64,000 bases of DNA from Vreelandella alkaliphila (GCF_016107625.1 NZ_JABASV010000001.1:248001-312000); one strand, 5' to 3'. Positions 1 to 8,956 are shown, counted from the stretch's first letter. Numbers and translations: made by a program. The notes: generated from the sequence alone by a model not told the origin.

Positions 1-669
1 TTAGGACTGGGCCGTGCGCCCGGCTCAGATGGCGCCACTATGCAGGCGATGCGCCGCAATGCTCAGGCGGGCGTCGATGACTTTCCACAGCTGCTTAATG
101 AGCTACAAAGCTACTTAGCGGATGCGGATCCACAGCAGCGCGTGAAAGCCGTCCCTGGACAAGGTACCCACGTACCTATCTGGCTACTCGGCTCTAGCGG
201 CTATAGTGCGCAATTAGCCGCAAAACTCGGGCTACCCTTTGCATTTGCGGCCCAGTTTGCGCCGGGATACTTATTTGAAGCATTGCGGCTTTATCGTGAT
301 AACTTCCGGCCGTCGGAGCACTTAGACAAACCCCATGCCATGGTAGGGTTACCCGTTATCGCTGCTGAAAATGATACCATGGCGCATTACTTAGCAACGA
401 CCTCCCAACAGAAATTTCTTAGCCTTATCCGAGGCAAGCCGACCCAGTCGCTGCCCCCGGTTGAACAGATGGACTGGACCCCGATGGAGCGCTCCCAAGT
501 AAGCCAGTTCCTAGGTGCCGCCATCATTGGTGGGCCCGATACGGTCAAAGCTGAGCTAGAGGCCTTTCAGGCGCGTACTGGCGCTGACGAGTTAATGATC
601 AATAGCGACTTTTATGATCATGCCGACCGCTTGCGTAGCTATGAAATTGTGGCAGATGTCGCTCGATAA
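1..669 (+). CDS. LLM-class flavin-dependent oxidoreductase, C-terminal part
   Basis: The reading frame is open from base 1, so the gene begins outside the window and about 222 C-terminal residues are present. The first visible residues, LGLGRAPGSD, are the conserved stretch of the bacterial luciferase-like monooxygenase family, in which the enzyme binds FMN and oxidises a small organic substrate; members are usually around 330 residues. The later stretch around PIWLLGSSGYSAQLAAKLGL is also typical, as is the C-terminal GxPDxVKAELE segment. The substrate cannot be read from the sequence. A GNAT acetyltransferase follows 23 bases downstream on the same strand, so the two may be cotranscribed. 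Confidence 0.88.
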   Translation, partial: LGLGRAPGSDGATMQAMRRNAQAGVDDFPQLLNELQSYLADADPQQRVKAVPGQGTHVPIWLLGSSGYSAQLAAKLGLPFAFAAQFAPGYLFEALRLYRDNFRPSEHLDKPHAMVGLPVIAAENDTMAHYLATTSQQKFLSLIRGKPTQSLPPVEQMDWTPMERSQVSQFLGAAIIGGPDTVKAELEAFQARTGADELMINSDFYDHADRLRSYEIVADVAR

Positions 670-692
670 CCCATTAACTAAACGCTAAAACC

Positions 693-1187
693 ATGACCAC
701 ACTTAGCTTTACACCCATGACGCAAGAGGACTTCACGGTCTTCTGGCCTACTTTTCAGTCCATCGTTAGCGCTCAAGAAACGTACGCTATCGATCCTGAT
801 ATTACCTTTGCAGCAGCTTATGCATTGTGGTGTCAGCAGCCCAAAGCGTCATTTGCGGTAAAAGATAGCCAAGGCGAGTTACTGGGCACTTACTATCTAA
901 AAGCCAATGCAGCAGGCCCTGGCCAACACATTTGTAACTGCGGCTATATGGTAACGCCTGCTGCTAGGGGGAAAGGTGTCGCCCGCCAGATGTGCGAACA
1001 CTCGCAGCATGTAGCGCGTCAGCATGGCTTTGAAGCGATGCAATTTAATGCCGTGGTGGCCACAAACCAAGTGGCCGTCGCCCTGTGGCAACGGCTGGGG
1101 TTCGCAATTGTCGGCACGATTCCTAACGCCTACCGGCACGCATCCCAGGGGTTAGTCGATAGCTATGTAATGTATAAAGCGCTTTAG
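693..1187 (+). CDS. GNAT family N-acetyltransferase
   Basis: A 164-residue single-domain protein with the GNAT fold: the acetyl-CoA binding motif A appears as VTPAARGKGVARQMCEHS (roughly residues 87-104), and the C-terminal NQVAVALWQRLGFAIVGTIP segment is the usual motif B. It probably transfers acetyl from acetyl-CoA to an amine; the acceptor is unknown. It sits 23 bases behind the flavin monooxygenase gene and lacks a strong ribosome binding site in front of the chosen ATG, which fits translational dependence on the upstream gene, but that is inference. Confidence 0.85.
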   Translation: MTTLSFTPMTQEDFTVFWPTFQSIVSAQETYAIDPDITFAAAYALWCQQPKASFAVKDSQGELLGTYYLKANAAGPGQHICNCGYMVTPAARGKGVARQMCEHSQHVARQHGFEAMQFNAVVATNQVAVALWQRLGFAIVGTIPNAYRHASQGLVDSYVMYKAL

Positions 1188-1241
1188 TGGCCACTTGATA
1201 AAATGGCACGCTTTACTGGTAGGGCGTCATAGGTCACCGGG

Positions 1242-1790
1242 TTACTTAAGGCAGCGTTGTAGAAGCTCTTCAGCAGCGGCGCTGCCCAACTCGGTTAAAT
1301 GGGCAATATTTCGCTCTGGGATTTGTTCCGTATCACCGTAAAAAGCAATCGCTTTTTCGACACTGGCCTCGCGCAATAGATGAACCATCGCGTAGGGCGA
1401 GCGGTTAGTGTAATTCGCTGCGTCTTCAGGCTCAGCATCGGCAAAACAGTAATCAGGATGGAAGGTTGCTAGCTGATAAACACCTTCATACCCCAGGTCT
1501 ACCAGCAGGCTTTCGGCCAGTTCGACATAATCCAGGTAGTGATCGAAGCTTTTAAACAGCGTGGGAAACACCAGCAGCGTGGTTTCCGTTTCCGGATGCT
1601 CGTTCAACCACTCTACTTCGGCTATTAATTCCTCCAATGCCACGTCGATTTTTTTCGAGCGCACCACCTCGACCCGAACGTTACCGCCGTCAAGCTCGCG
1701 CTTAGCAAACGGGCATATATTGTGCTCCACAATAAAGCTGCGTACCCACGCTAACGTCTGCTCTGCTATCTGATTATCCGCCTCTTGCAT
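1242..1790 (-). CDS. DUF1415 family protein
   Basis: About 182 residues, cytoplasmic, no signal peptide. It matches what I know of DUF1415, a family of unknown function in proteobacteria: early WVRSFIVEHNICPFAKREL segment, the central LLVFPTLFKSFDHYLDYVELAE stretch and the FHPDYCFADA motif followed by NRSPYAMVHLLREASVE. The frame offers GTG at 1793 or ATG at 1790; an AAGG stretch lies 8 bases before GTG and 11 before ATG, so either may be used. It converges with the GNAT gene and stands apart from the GntR gene further right. No function is proposed. Confidence 0.85.
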   Translation of the reverse strand: MQEADNQIAEQTLAWVRSFIVEHNICPFAKRELDGGNVRVEVVRSKKIDVALEELIAEVEWLNEHPETETTLLVFPTLFKSFDHYLDYVELAESLLVDLGYEGVYQLATFHPDYCFADAEPEDAANYTNRSPYAMVHLLREASVEKAIAFYGDTEQIPERNIAHLTELGSAAAEELLQRCLK

Positions 1791-1887
1791 CACGCCTACT
1801 ACCTTACATTAGAGTGGCTACTACCACGGCTAGGACCTGCCCGTGTACCGGTAAGAAATAGTGTACCTGCAAGAATAAGCAAATGCT

Positions 1888-2556
1888 TCAGGTGTGCGCC
1901 TGGTACCGTGCCAACGCTACTTCATAAGACTTATGAATATGATCATCCATTAGGGCCCGAGCCGCTTTTCCATCTCTGTTTAACGCCAGTTCCACCAATT
2001 GATGGTGTTGCTCGTCCAACTCTTGGCGAATAGAGGGCATTTTGGGCCCCAAGCGGCGATAGCGATCAAACTGATCGTGCAGCTGCTCTATAAATCGCAG
2101 CAACCACACCGACCCACAAGGCGCCACCAGAGTGCGATGGAACTGAGTATGTAGACGTTCCCACTCCTCCCCTTTATCGAGTGATACATCCGCACGTTTT
2201 AAACGATGAGCCGCCGCTAAAAGATCGGCTTCCCATACCGCATCGCCGTGGGCAATGGCACGCTCAAACGCCATGCCTTCTAGTTCAGTGCGCAAGCGCG
2301 CAATGTCATCCAGCTCCTCCCTCGACAGCTTCGGAACCCTGAAGCCACGTTGGTTTTCTTGGATTAATAAGCCGTACGCCGCCAGTTTATTTAATGCTTC
2401 ACGCAGCGGGCTTAGCCCTACTTGGTAATGCTCTTTCAGCGCATTAATGGCTAATTTCTCTCCAGCCGCAAAGCGGCCACCGACTAAATCTCTGCGCAAC
2501 GCATCATAAATAGGACTAGAGGCAGTATCAGCAGGAGGTGGGATGTGCTTGTTCAT
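1888..2556 (-). CDS. GntR-family transcriptional regulator (FCD type)
   Basis: A 222-residue regulator with an N-terminal winged helix (YDALRRDLVGGRFAAGEKLA, then GLSPLREALNKLAAYGLL) and a C-terminal all-helical FCD ligand domain (ELDDIARLRTELEGMAFERA and the DEQHHQLVELALNRDGKAARALMDDHI segment). I start it at the ATG at 2556 because AAAGGA lies 7 bases upstream; the frame stays open for another 124 codons but that extension runs through the divergent promoter region. It is transcribed away from the chromate transporter pair and gamma-glutamyltransferase genes, which are its likely targets. FCD regulators commonly bind an organic acid or amino-acid-like effector; the ligand here is unknown. 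Confidence 0.87.
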   Translation of the reverse strand: MNKHIPPPADTASSPIYDALRRDLVGGRFAAGEKLAINALKEHYQVGLSPLREALNKLAAYGLLIQENQRGFRVPKLSREELDDIARLRTELEGMAFERAIAHGDAVWEADLLAAAHRLKRADVSLDKGEEWERLHTQFHRTLVAPCGSVWLLRFIEQLHDQFDRYRRLGPKMPSIRQELDEQHHQLVELALNRDGKAARALMDDHIHKSYEVALARYQAHT

Positions 2557-2649
2557 TCCATGATCCTTTTGCGCATCTTCGCGAACGCGTCTGTTAACGG
2601 AGATTCTAGAGCTAGGTGTTGACGTCTCACAATAGCCTAACCTATATTC

Positions 2650-2684
2650 TATTTTATTCAGAAAAATCGATTTTAAATAAAATA
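2650..2684. promoter_or_regulatory. Inverted repeat, candidate GntR operator
   Basis: TATTTTATT (2650-2658) and its exact complement AATAAAATA (2676-2684) face each other across 17 bases in the 190-base gap between the GntR gene and the chromate transporter gene. The arrangement suits a regulator binding between divergent promoters, but the arms are A+T only and such repeats arise easily by chance. Confidence 0.3.
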
Positions 2685-2746
2685 AACGATGAAGAGGCAA
2701 AATTGATGCTTTTAATTGAGATGCCGCTGCTAATGGCACTGGGCAT

Positions 2747-3304
2747 ATGAAACAGTCGGCACTCTTTTGGGCTTTCTTGCGTGTTGGCATCCTCGGCTTC
2801 GGCGGGGGGCCTGCCATGATACCGCTAGTACATGCTGAAGTTGTGACGCGGCACAAGTGGCTAACCGATGAGGAGTTTGCCGATGTACTTGCCATCGGCA
2901 ACACGCTGCCCGGTCCTATCGCGACCAAGATGCCCGGCTACATCGGCTACCGGGTGGGCGGCGTCAGTGGCTGCATTGCGGCGGTTATTGCCGTGATTGT
3001 GCCTATGATTGTGGCAATGATTGTCATGCTCGGTATTTTTAGTCGCTATCGCGACGTTGCCTGGATACGTGGCATGGGGCAGGCAGTTATTCCTGTCGTT
3101 ATGATCATGATGGGGCAATTAACTTGGGATTTTTTCGACAAATCTCAAGCTGCTCTTGGTTGGCTAGCAAGCGCGCTCATGGCAGTCATTGCAGGTGGAT
3201 TAATTTATTGGCTGGGTGTCCACCCTGGCTGGGTCATTGGTGCCATCTTGCTAACAGCCATGCTGCGCCCAACGGGTAAAAAACGCGTGGAGGGCTCGGC
3301 ATGA
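2747..3304 (+). CDS. Chromate transporter family protein, first half of a split pair
   Basis: A 185-residue membrane protein of the short-chain CHR family. The signature FLRVGILGFGGGPAMIPLVHAEVV at the N terminus, then EEFADVLAIGNTLPGPIATKMPGYIGYRVGG, is diagnostic; several hydrophobic segments follow. Full-length ChrA proteins carry two such halves fused; here each half is a separate gene and the two probably form a heterodimer in the inner membrane. The stop overlaps the start of the next gene (ATGA), so the products are translationally coupled. Linkage to a GntR regulator and gamma-glutamyltransferase makes chromate itself an uncertain substrate. Confidence 0.9.
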   Translation: MKQSALFWAFLRVGILGFGGGPAMIPLVHAEVVTRHKWLTDEEFADVLAIGNTLPGPIATKMPGYIGYRVGGVSGCIAAVIAVIVPMIVAMIVMLGIFSRYRDVAWIRGMGQAVIPVVMIMMGQLTWDFFDKSQAALGWLASALMAVIAGGLIYWLGVHPGWVIGAILLTAMLRPTGKKRVEGSA

Positions 3305-3831
3305 TCTACTGGGAGCTTTTCTTAGCGTTTTTCATTCCTAACATTATTGGCTATGGCGGCGGTCCCGCCATTATTCCTCTCATCGAGGCCGAAGTGGTTA
3401 GCCGTTATGGCTGGATGACCTCTCAGGAGTTTGCCGAGACCCTCGCCTTGGGCAACGCCCTCCCCAGCCCTATCGCGACTAAAATGGCGGGCTACATTGG
3501 CTATGACATCGCCGGCATTGGCGGCGCATTTGTAGCTGTTTCCGCGACGGTTATTCCTTCTTTACTGCTGATGCTGGGGGCACTGGGGCTACTTTATCGT
3601 CATCGTGACTCTCCCCGTGTCAAGCGTATGAGCCAGTGGGTACGCCCGGTAATCGCCATCATGATGGCGTGGTTAACCTTAGGCTTTCTACTCGAAAGCC
3701 TTAACACCAGCGGGGCTATCCATACGCTGATTATCGGCATAGCGGCTGCTATCGCCTTGTTGCGCTTCAACATGCACCCCGCCTTTGTGGTTATCAGTGC
3801 AGTAATTTACGGCGCTCTTTTTATTAGCTAA
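3301..3831 (+). CDS. Chromate transporter family protein, second half of a split pair
   Basis: A 176-residue paralogue of the preceding protein. The same signature is present: FIPNIIGYGGGPAIIPLIEAEVV and QEFAETLALGNALPSPIATKMAGYIGYDIAGIGG, followed by hydrophobic helices. The start codon overlaps the previous stop by four bases. Short-chain CHR proteins work as pairs inserted in opposite orientation in the membrane; that is family knowledge, not visible here. The gamma-glutamyltransferase gene begins 20 bases downstream, so the three form one operon. Confidence 0.9.
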   Translation: MIYWELFLAFFIPNIIGYGGGPAIIPLIEAEVVSRYGWMTSQEFAETLALGNALPSPIATKMAGYIGYDIAGIGGAFVAVSATVIPSLLLMLGALGLLYRHRDSPRVKRMSQWVRPVIAIMMAWLTLGFLLESLNTSGAIHTLIIGIAAAIALLRFNMHPAFVVISAVIYGALFIS

Positions 3832-3851
3832 CAAAAAATGCGAGGACTGGC

Positions 3852-5459
3852 ATGCACACTGATCCACACTATTACCCTTCCGCTTCACGTCGCATGGTTA
3901 CCTTTGGCAAACGCGGGATGGTCGCGACATCTCAATCGCTTGCTGCGCAGGTAGGTATTGATATTTTACGCAAAGGCGGCAATGCCATTGATGCTGCCAT
4001 TGCGACAGCAGCTGCTTTAACCGTTGTTGAGCCGACCTCGAACGGCATTGGTAGCGATGCCTTTGCTTTGGTATGGGTAAAAGGTGAGCTACATGGCCTC
4101 AATGCTAGCGGCCCTGCTCCCAAGGGTATTTCATGTGATGCCGTCAAGGCCCTGGGCCATGAGAAAATGCCTGCCCATGGGTTAGTGCCGGTCACCGTGC
4201 CTGGTGCGCCTGGCGCTTGGGCTGCTCTTTCAGAGCGTTTTGGTAAACTGCCGTTTGAGCAGTTGTTAGCACCAGCAATAGAATTAGCCGAAGAAGGTTT
4301 TGCTGTATCTCCAGTAGCGAGTCAACTATGGGAAAGCGCCTTAGAGCGCTATGGTCAATACAAAGCAGCAGAGTTTATCCCCTGGTTTACGCACTTTACT
4401 TCCAATGGCCAGGCTCCCAAAGCAGGTGATGTTTGGCGTTCTCCAGATATGGCAAAAACGCTGCGTGAAATTGCCAACAGCCATGCGGATGCGTTTTATC
4501 AAGGAAGTCTAGCAGATGCGATGGATGCCTTTTCACGTCAGCATGGCGGCTTCTTACGCAAAGAAGATTTACAAGCGTTCAAGCCAGAATGGGTCAAACC
4601 CATCAGCGTCCGGTATCGGGGCCATGATATTTGGGAAATCCCCCCCAACGGCAGTGGGTTAATTGTGCTTCAAGCGCTGGGGATTCTTGAGTCACTAGAT
4701 GACCAATCGACAGATCCGGTGGAAACCCTTCACCGCCGTATCGAAGCAACAAAACTGGGTTATGTAGATGGCTTACGCTACATCACTGAACGCTGCGCAA
4801 TGCAACCCAGCGTTGAGCAAATGCTATCGAGTGATTACCTCTCGCAACGCGCAGGTCTTATTGGCCAAGACGCCATTAACCCGGTCCATGGCAACCCGCT
4901 AAAAGGCGGCACCGTCTATCTAGCAACAGCAGATGATGACGGTAATATGGTGTCATTTATTCAAAGCAATTTTGAAGGCTTTGGCTCTGGAATGGTCGTG
5001 CCTGGCACCGGTATCAGCCTGCAAAACCGGGGTTGGTCATTCTCCCTTGATCCACAACATCCCAACGCGTTAGCCCCCGGCAAACGCACTTACCACACTA
5101 TTATCCCCGGCTTTATCACCAAAGATAACCAAGCCGTTGGGCCCTTCGGCGTGATGGGTGGCTACATGCAGCCCCAAGGTCATGTGCAGGTAGTAACAGC
5201 AATGCTAGAGGATCACCTAAACCCACAGGCAGCACTGGATATGCCACGCTGGAAGTGGACCAACGGCAAAACAATTGAAGTCGAAGCCGATTTCCCCAAC
5301 CACTTAGCACTTGCCCTAGCCCGCCGCGGGCATCACATCGTAAAAGTCGCCGACTCCATTACTTTTGGCCGGGGTCAAATCATTCTACGCGACCCTGACA
5401 GCGGTGTGCTCCAAGGCGGTACCGAGCCGCGCACCGATGGCGCGGTACTGCCTCTTTAA
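3852..5459 (+). CDS. Gamma-glutamyltransferase family protein (YwrD-like)
   Basis: A 535-residue Ntn-hydrolase proenzyme. The N-terminal part shows GMVATSQSLAAQVGIDILRKGGNA and the family stretch around NGIGSDAFALVW; the presumed autoprocessing and catalytic threonine is Thr354 in LKGGTVYLATAD, with downstream GSGMVVPGTGISLQNRG and the C-terminal GGTEPRTDG motif. No signal peptide is visible, unlike periplasmic Ggt, so a cytoplasmic location is likely. It would hydrolyse or transfer gamma-glutamyl or related amide groups. A GAGGA ribosome site precedes the ATG, 20 bases after the chromate transporter pair. The same combination occurs in the ywrABCD cluster of Bacillus subtilis as I recall it. 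Confidence 0.87.
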   Translation: MHTDPHYYPSASRRMVTFGKRGMVATSQSLAAQVGIDILRKGGNAIDAAIATAAALTVVEPTSNGIGSDAFALVWVKGELHGLNASGPAPKGISCDAVKALGHEKMPAHGLVPVTVPGAPGAWAALSERFGKLPFEQLLAPAIELAEEGFAVSPVASQLWESALERYGQYKAAEFIPWFTHFTSNGQAPKAGDVWRSPDMAKTLREIANSHADAFYQGSLADAMDAFSRQHGGFLRKEDLQAFKPEWVKPISVRYRGHDIWEIPPNGSGLIVLQALGILESLDDQSTDPVETLHRRIEATKLGYVDGLRYITERCAMQPSVEQMLSSDYLSQRAGLIGQDAINPVHGNPLKGGTVYLATADDDGNMVSFIQSNFEGFGSGMVVPGTGISLQNRGWSFSLDPQHPNALAPGKRTYHTIIPGFITKDNQAVGPFGVMGGYMQPQGHVQVVTAMLEDHLNPQAALDMPRWKWTNGKTIEVEADFPNHLALALARRGHHIVKVADSITFGRGQIILRDPDSGVLQGGTEPRTDGAVLPL

Positions 5460-5525
5460 ACTTTAGTTCACCCAACGTTCACCACGACCTTTCAATATCC
5501 GCTTTGCAATATGGTTTGATCTCCA

Positions 5526-5563
5526 CCTACTGCTGGGCAGTTTACGCACTGCACAGCAGTAGG
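5526..5563. repeat. Perfect 10-bp hairpin after the gamma-glutamyltransferase operon
   Basis: CCTACTGCTG (5526-5535) pairs exactly with CAGCAGTAGG (5554-5563); CAGT/ACTG within the loop can extend the structure. No T-run follows on either strand, so it is not a standard intrinsic terminator. It lies in the 170-base gap before the ABC transporter gene and may end or stabilise the upstream transcript. Confidence 0.45.
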
Positions 5564-5629
5564 CTGGCTATCAACGCCAAAGCGTCGCATCATGGCACTC
5601 TTTCTTGCTAGGTACTTGCCTGTCCCACT

Positions 5630-7480
5630 ATGCCGCCATTACCGTCCGACACTGCCTCTCCTTCACCGCTGAGCGGTCTCTTTAGTGTGTTCCGCTATAG
5701 CCGACGTGCACTTGCACTAGTGTGGGAAACCTCGCGCTGGATGATGCTGGGCTTAGCGTTATGCACCTTAGTCGCTGGGGTTCTACCTGCCGTGGCCGCT
5801 TGGGTCGGCCAACTGATTGTGGATGGCGTCGTGGCGGCGATGGAAAGCTATCAGGCGGCGAGTTCGCCCAACCTCTGGGAAACACTAACGCCTGTATTAG
5901 GCTTAGTCGCCTTGGAAGGGCTGATTATTGCGTTTATTGCCCTAGCACAACGCGGCCTTTCGGCCCAGCAATCGCTACTGCGTGCGCTGCTGGGCCAGAA
6001 AGTTAATGTGATGATTCTAGAGAAAGCGGGCACGCTGTCACTCAGCCAGTTTGAAGATTCAGAATTGTACGACCAGCTCACTCGGGCACGGCGGGAAGCG
6101 TCTACGCGCCCGCTCGCGCTGGTGAATAAAACCTTTGGCTTGCTACAAAATGCTATTTCACTGGCTAGCTTTGGGTTTCTACTGGTGCAATTCTCCCCCT
6201 GGGCGTTACTCATTTTAGTGGTGGGGGCATTGCCCGTGTTTCTCTCAGAAGCGAAGTTTTCCGGCGATGCCTTTCGGCTATTTCGCTGGCGCTCACCGCA
6301 AACCCGTATGCAGATCTATTTAGAAACAGTGCTTGCTCGGGAAGACAGTATTAAAGAGGTAAAGCTCTTCGGCTTAGAAGGTCTGTTTCTCCAGCGTTAC
6401 CGGGATATCTTTACCAAACTATTTGCCGAAGACCGCCGCCTAACGTTACGTCGGGAAGGCTGGGGATTTATTCTTGGCTTACTGGGCACGCTGACATTTT
6501 ACGCTGCCTACGCCTGGGTAGTGATTGAAACTGTCGCGGGCGCGCTTACCCTTGGTCAAATGACCATGTATTTGATGGTATTTAAACAAGGCCAAAGCGC
6601 CCTTTCAGCAAGTTTGACTGCTATTAGCGGTATGTACGAAGACAACCTCTATCTTTCTAATCTTTACGAATACCTAGAGCAACCCACCGAAGGTGAAGAA
6701 GGCCACCTCACCAAAGGTATAGCGCCAGGTGATGGGTTACGCTTCGAACACGTCAGCTTTGCCTACCCCGGTGGCAGCGACGTACTGCACAATATTTCGC
6801 TACATTTAGCGCCGGGCAAAAGTATTGCATTAGTCGGGGAAAACGGCTCGGGCAAAACCACGTTGATTAAGCTATTAACGCGGCTCTACCACCCGACCAA
6901 AGGACGCATTTTGCTGGACGGTAGTGATCTAAAGCACTGGGATACCCAGGCATTACGGATGCGGGTTGGGGTTATTTTCCAGGATTTTGTGCGTTACCAA
7001 CTCTCTGTTGGCGAAAACCTTGGGGTTGGCGACACTCAAGCCTTTGATGATCAAGAACGCTGGCAGCAAGCCGCTCACGATGGCATGGCGGATAGCTTTA
7101 TCGACCGCATGCCACATGGCTACCAAACCCAGCTAGGGCGTTGGTTTAAAAATGGCCAGGAGCTATCGGGCGGTCAGTGGCAGAAAGTAGCGCTTTCACG
7201 CGCTTATATGCGTCACAATGCCGATATTTTAGTATTGGATGAGCCTACCGCAGCGATGGATGCCGCAGCAGAAGCCGAAGTATTCGCCCGCTTTCGCGAA
7301 CATAGCCGCGATAAAATGACGATTTTAATCTCCCACCGTTTTTCGACGGTGCGCAGCGCCGACCAGATCATTGTGATTGACCAAGGGAGTATTATTGAGC
7401 GCGGCACCCATGAAGAACTGCTTACGTATAATGGTCGGTATGCTTCGTTATTTCATTTGCAGGCAGAAGGCTATCAGTAG
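5630..7480 (+). CDS. ABC transporter, fused membrane domain and ATPase
   Basis: A 616-residue half-transporter of the exporter type. Residues about 30-330 hold roughly six membrane helices; the C-terminal ATPase shows Walker A GENGSGKTT, the Q-loop VIFQDFVRY, the ABC signature LSGGQWQK, Walker B ILVLDEPTAAMD and the switch histidine in TILISHRF. It should work as a homodimer in the inner membrane exporting a lipid, peptide or drug; nothing nearby identifies the substrate. The chosen ATG has no good ribosome site, so the true start may lie slightly elsewhere. It appears to be a single-gene unit. Confidence 0.88.
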   Translation: MPPLPSDTASPSPLSGLFSVFRYSRRALALVWETSRWMMLGLALCTLVAGVLPAVAAWVGQLIVDGVVAAMESYQAASSPNLWETLTPVLGLVALEGLIIAFIALAQRGLSAQQSLLRALLGQKVNVMILEKAGTLSLSQFEDSELYDQLTRARREASTRPLALVNKTFGLLQNAISLASFGFLLVQFSPWALLILVVGALPVFLSEAKFSGDAFRLFRWRSPQTRMQIYLETVLAREDSIKEVKLFGLEGLFLQRYRDIFTKLFAEDRRLTLRREGWGFILGLLGTLTFYAAYAWVVIETVAGALTLGQMTMYLMVFKQGQSALSASLTAISGMYEDNLYLSNLYEYLEQPTEGEEGHLTKGIAPGDGLRFEHVSFAYPGGSDVLHNISLHLAPGKSIALVGENGSGKTTLIKLLTRLYHPTKGRILLDGSDLKHWDTQALRMRVGVIFQDFVRYQLSVGENLGVGDTQAFDDQERWQQAAHDGMADSFIDRMPHGYQTQLGRWFKNGQELSGGQWQKVALSRAYMRHNADILVLDEPTAAMDAAAEAEVFARFREHSRDKMTILISHRFSTVRSADQIIVIDQGSIIERGTHEELLTYNGRYASLFHLQAEGYQ

Positions 7481-7801
7481 CGATAAGTAGCTTGACCGCA
7501 GAAACTGAGCAGCAGCTTCTCCTGCGTTGACGCAGCACACCACGCCTCCCTTGACCTAATGATGAAAAGCGAACTACATATAGCTTCTAAACCACCAAAA
7601 CATTAGTGCCTCCATACACGCCCAAGCGGGAGTCTTTCTAATAATATTGGCTCATCTGATCACTTTATATGGATACAATCGGCGCTTTCGCTCTCCGCTG
7701 GCAACTGAAGGCGTTTTTGCATTGCTCCACTCGGCAATGCGCTAGTACACGCGCAATAAACTCGATAAAAAGCGCCGTGTTCCAACGTGTGAGGCCACAT
7801 T
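7481..7801. other. Intergenic region upstream of the REC-EAL gene
   Basis: A 321-base gap between the ABC transporter and the REC-EAL gene. I see no coding frame, no strong hairpin with a T-run and no recognisable operator. It must hold the promoter of the REC-EAL gene; an A+T-rich stretch near 7666-7678 could be a -10 region but is not distinctive. Confidence 0.4.
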
Positions 7802-8956
7802 ATGCTACCTAGTGCGTTAGTCGTGGACGATGACGTCGATATTCAACTGCTGGGCAAAATGCTGCTAAGCAGCCATGGGTTTGACGTAGCCACTGTCGGC
7901 TGCTTAGGAGAGCTGGCACGTAAGCCTGCCCTGCTTAACACCAACCTGATCATACTTGATTATGATCTGAGAGATTTTACCGGGCTGGACATTCTGGATT
8001 ATCTTTACGACCTGAAAATTAGCGCGTCTATCTTGCTATTAAGCAGCTGCTCCGGTGAAACGGCTGCCCATGCGATTGCAGAAGGTAAAGCCAAGGGATT
8101 AAAAATGCTGGGTTTTTTACCTAAGGCAAAGCTGATGACTGGCCTGAGTGATTTTATCGAGCAAGTTGAGGCTTCTCCGAAAGCGCCCGCTGTTGGTGAG
8201 CTAGCCCAAGCCATTAAACAAAAACACATCTGCCTCGCGCTACAACCCAAGGTCACCCTTGCAAACGGCGCAGTAGTGGGCGCAGAAGCCTTAGTACGTT
8301 GGGAAGACCCAACCCGAGGAACCATCTATCCTGATAACTTCATTCCCCTCGCCGAGCGAAGCGGCCTCATGATACCGCTGACGTGGTGTGTGTTGGAGTT
8401 AGCACTTACACAACTGGCCGCTTGGCACACAAGCGCACTTCCCATAAGCATCGCCATTAACGTGCCAGCTGAGTTCATTAAAGCTGAAAATATGCTGACG
8501 ATGTTCGATGCGCTTTGTGCCAAGTACCCCATCGATATGACTAAGATCACGCTAGAACTGACGGAATCCGTCGGCGTGGAGTGCTTGGGCTATGCGCGAC
8601 ACGTCTTGGATGAGCTGCGTAAACGAGGCTGCAAGCTAGCGCTTGATGACTTTGGTACAGGTTATTCATCTTTGACTCAGCTATATCGCCTGCCGTTTGA
8701 TGAGTTAAAAATAGACCGTAGCTTCGTTTCTCTCATGGATAATGAGCCCAGGGCCCACACCATCGTTCTCTCCATTGTGGAGCTTGGCAACCGCCTTGGC
8801 ATGAGCGTCGTATCCGAAGGTATCGAAAACGACGATCAATACAACACGCTTAAAGACGTATGCTGTCCTGTGGGTCAAGGCTACTTTATATCTCGCCCGC
8901 TGTCTCCAAAAGCATTTGATGCCTGGTTAGAAAGCCGAGAAAATATAGAAAATTGA
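7802..8956 (+). CDS. Response regulator with EAL phosphodiesterase domain
   Basis: A 384-residue protein: receiver domain (residues about 1-125, acidic pocket DDD at 9-11, probable phosphoacceptor Asp53 in LIILDYDL) followed by an EAL domain (about 135-380). The EAL residues are at 162-164 (AEALVRWEDP); ELTES, DDFGTGYSS, KIDRSFV, EGIE and a QGYFISRPL stretch are all present, so the domain looks catalytically competent for breaking down cyclic di-GMP. Phosphorylation of the receiver presumably tunes activity. It ends at a strong terminator and lies just upstream of the HfaB-like operon, an arrangement that suggests a role in attachment control, though it is a separate transcription unit. Confidence 0.9.
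   Translation: MLPSALVVDDDVDIQLLGKMLLSSHGFDVATVGCLGELARKPALLNTNLIILDYDLRDFTGLDILDYLYDLKISASILLLSSCSGETAAHAIAEGKAKGLKMLGFLPKAKLMTGLSDFIEQVEASPKAPAVGELAQAIKQKHICLALQPKVTLANGAVVGAEALVRWEDPTRGTIYPDNFIPLAERSGLMIPLTWCVLELALTQLAAWHTSALPISIAINVPAEFIKAENMLTMFDALCAKYPIDMTKITLELTESVGVECLGYARHVLDELRKRGCKLALDDFGTGYSSLTQLYRLPFDELKIDRSFVSLMDNEPRAHTIVLSIVELGNRLGMSVVSEGIENDDQYNTLKDVCCPVGQGYFISRPLSPKAFDAWLESRENIEN

Noticed and set aside
2557..2928. N-terminal extension of the GntR regulator frame across the divergent region.
   Set aside because: It would cover the start of the chromate transporter gene and lacks homology and a ribosome site; the ATG at 2556 has both.
5593..5608. Possible -24/-12 promoter before the ABC transporter (TGGCAC and TTGC).
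   Set aside because: GG and GC are separated by 11 bases; sigma-54 spacing is strict at 10, so this is probably chance.
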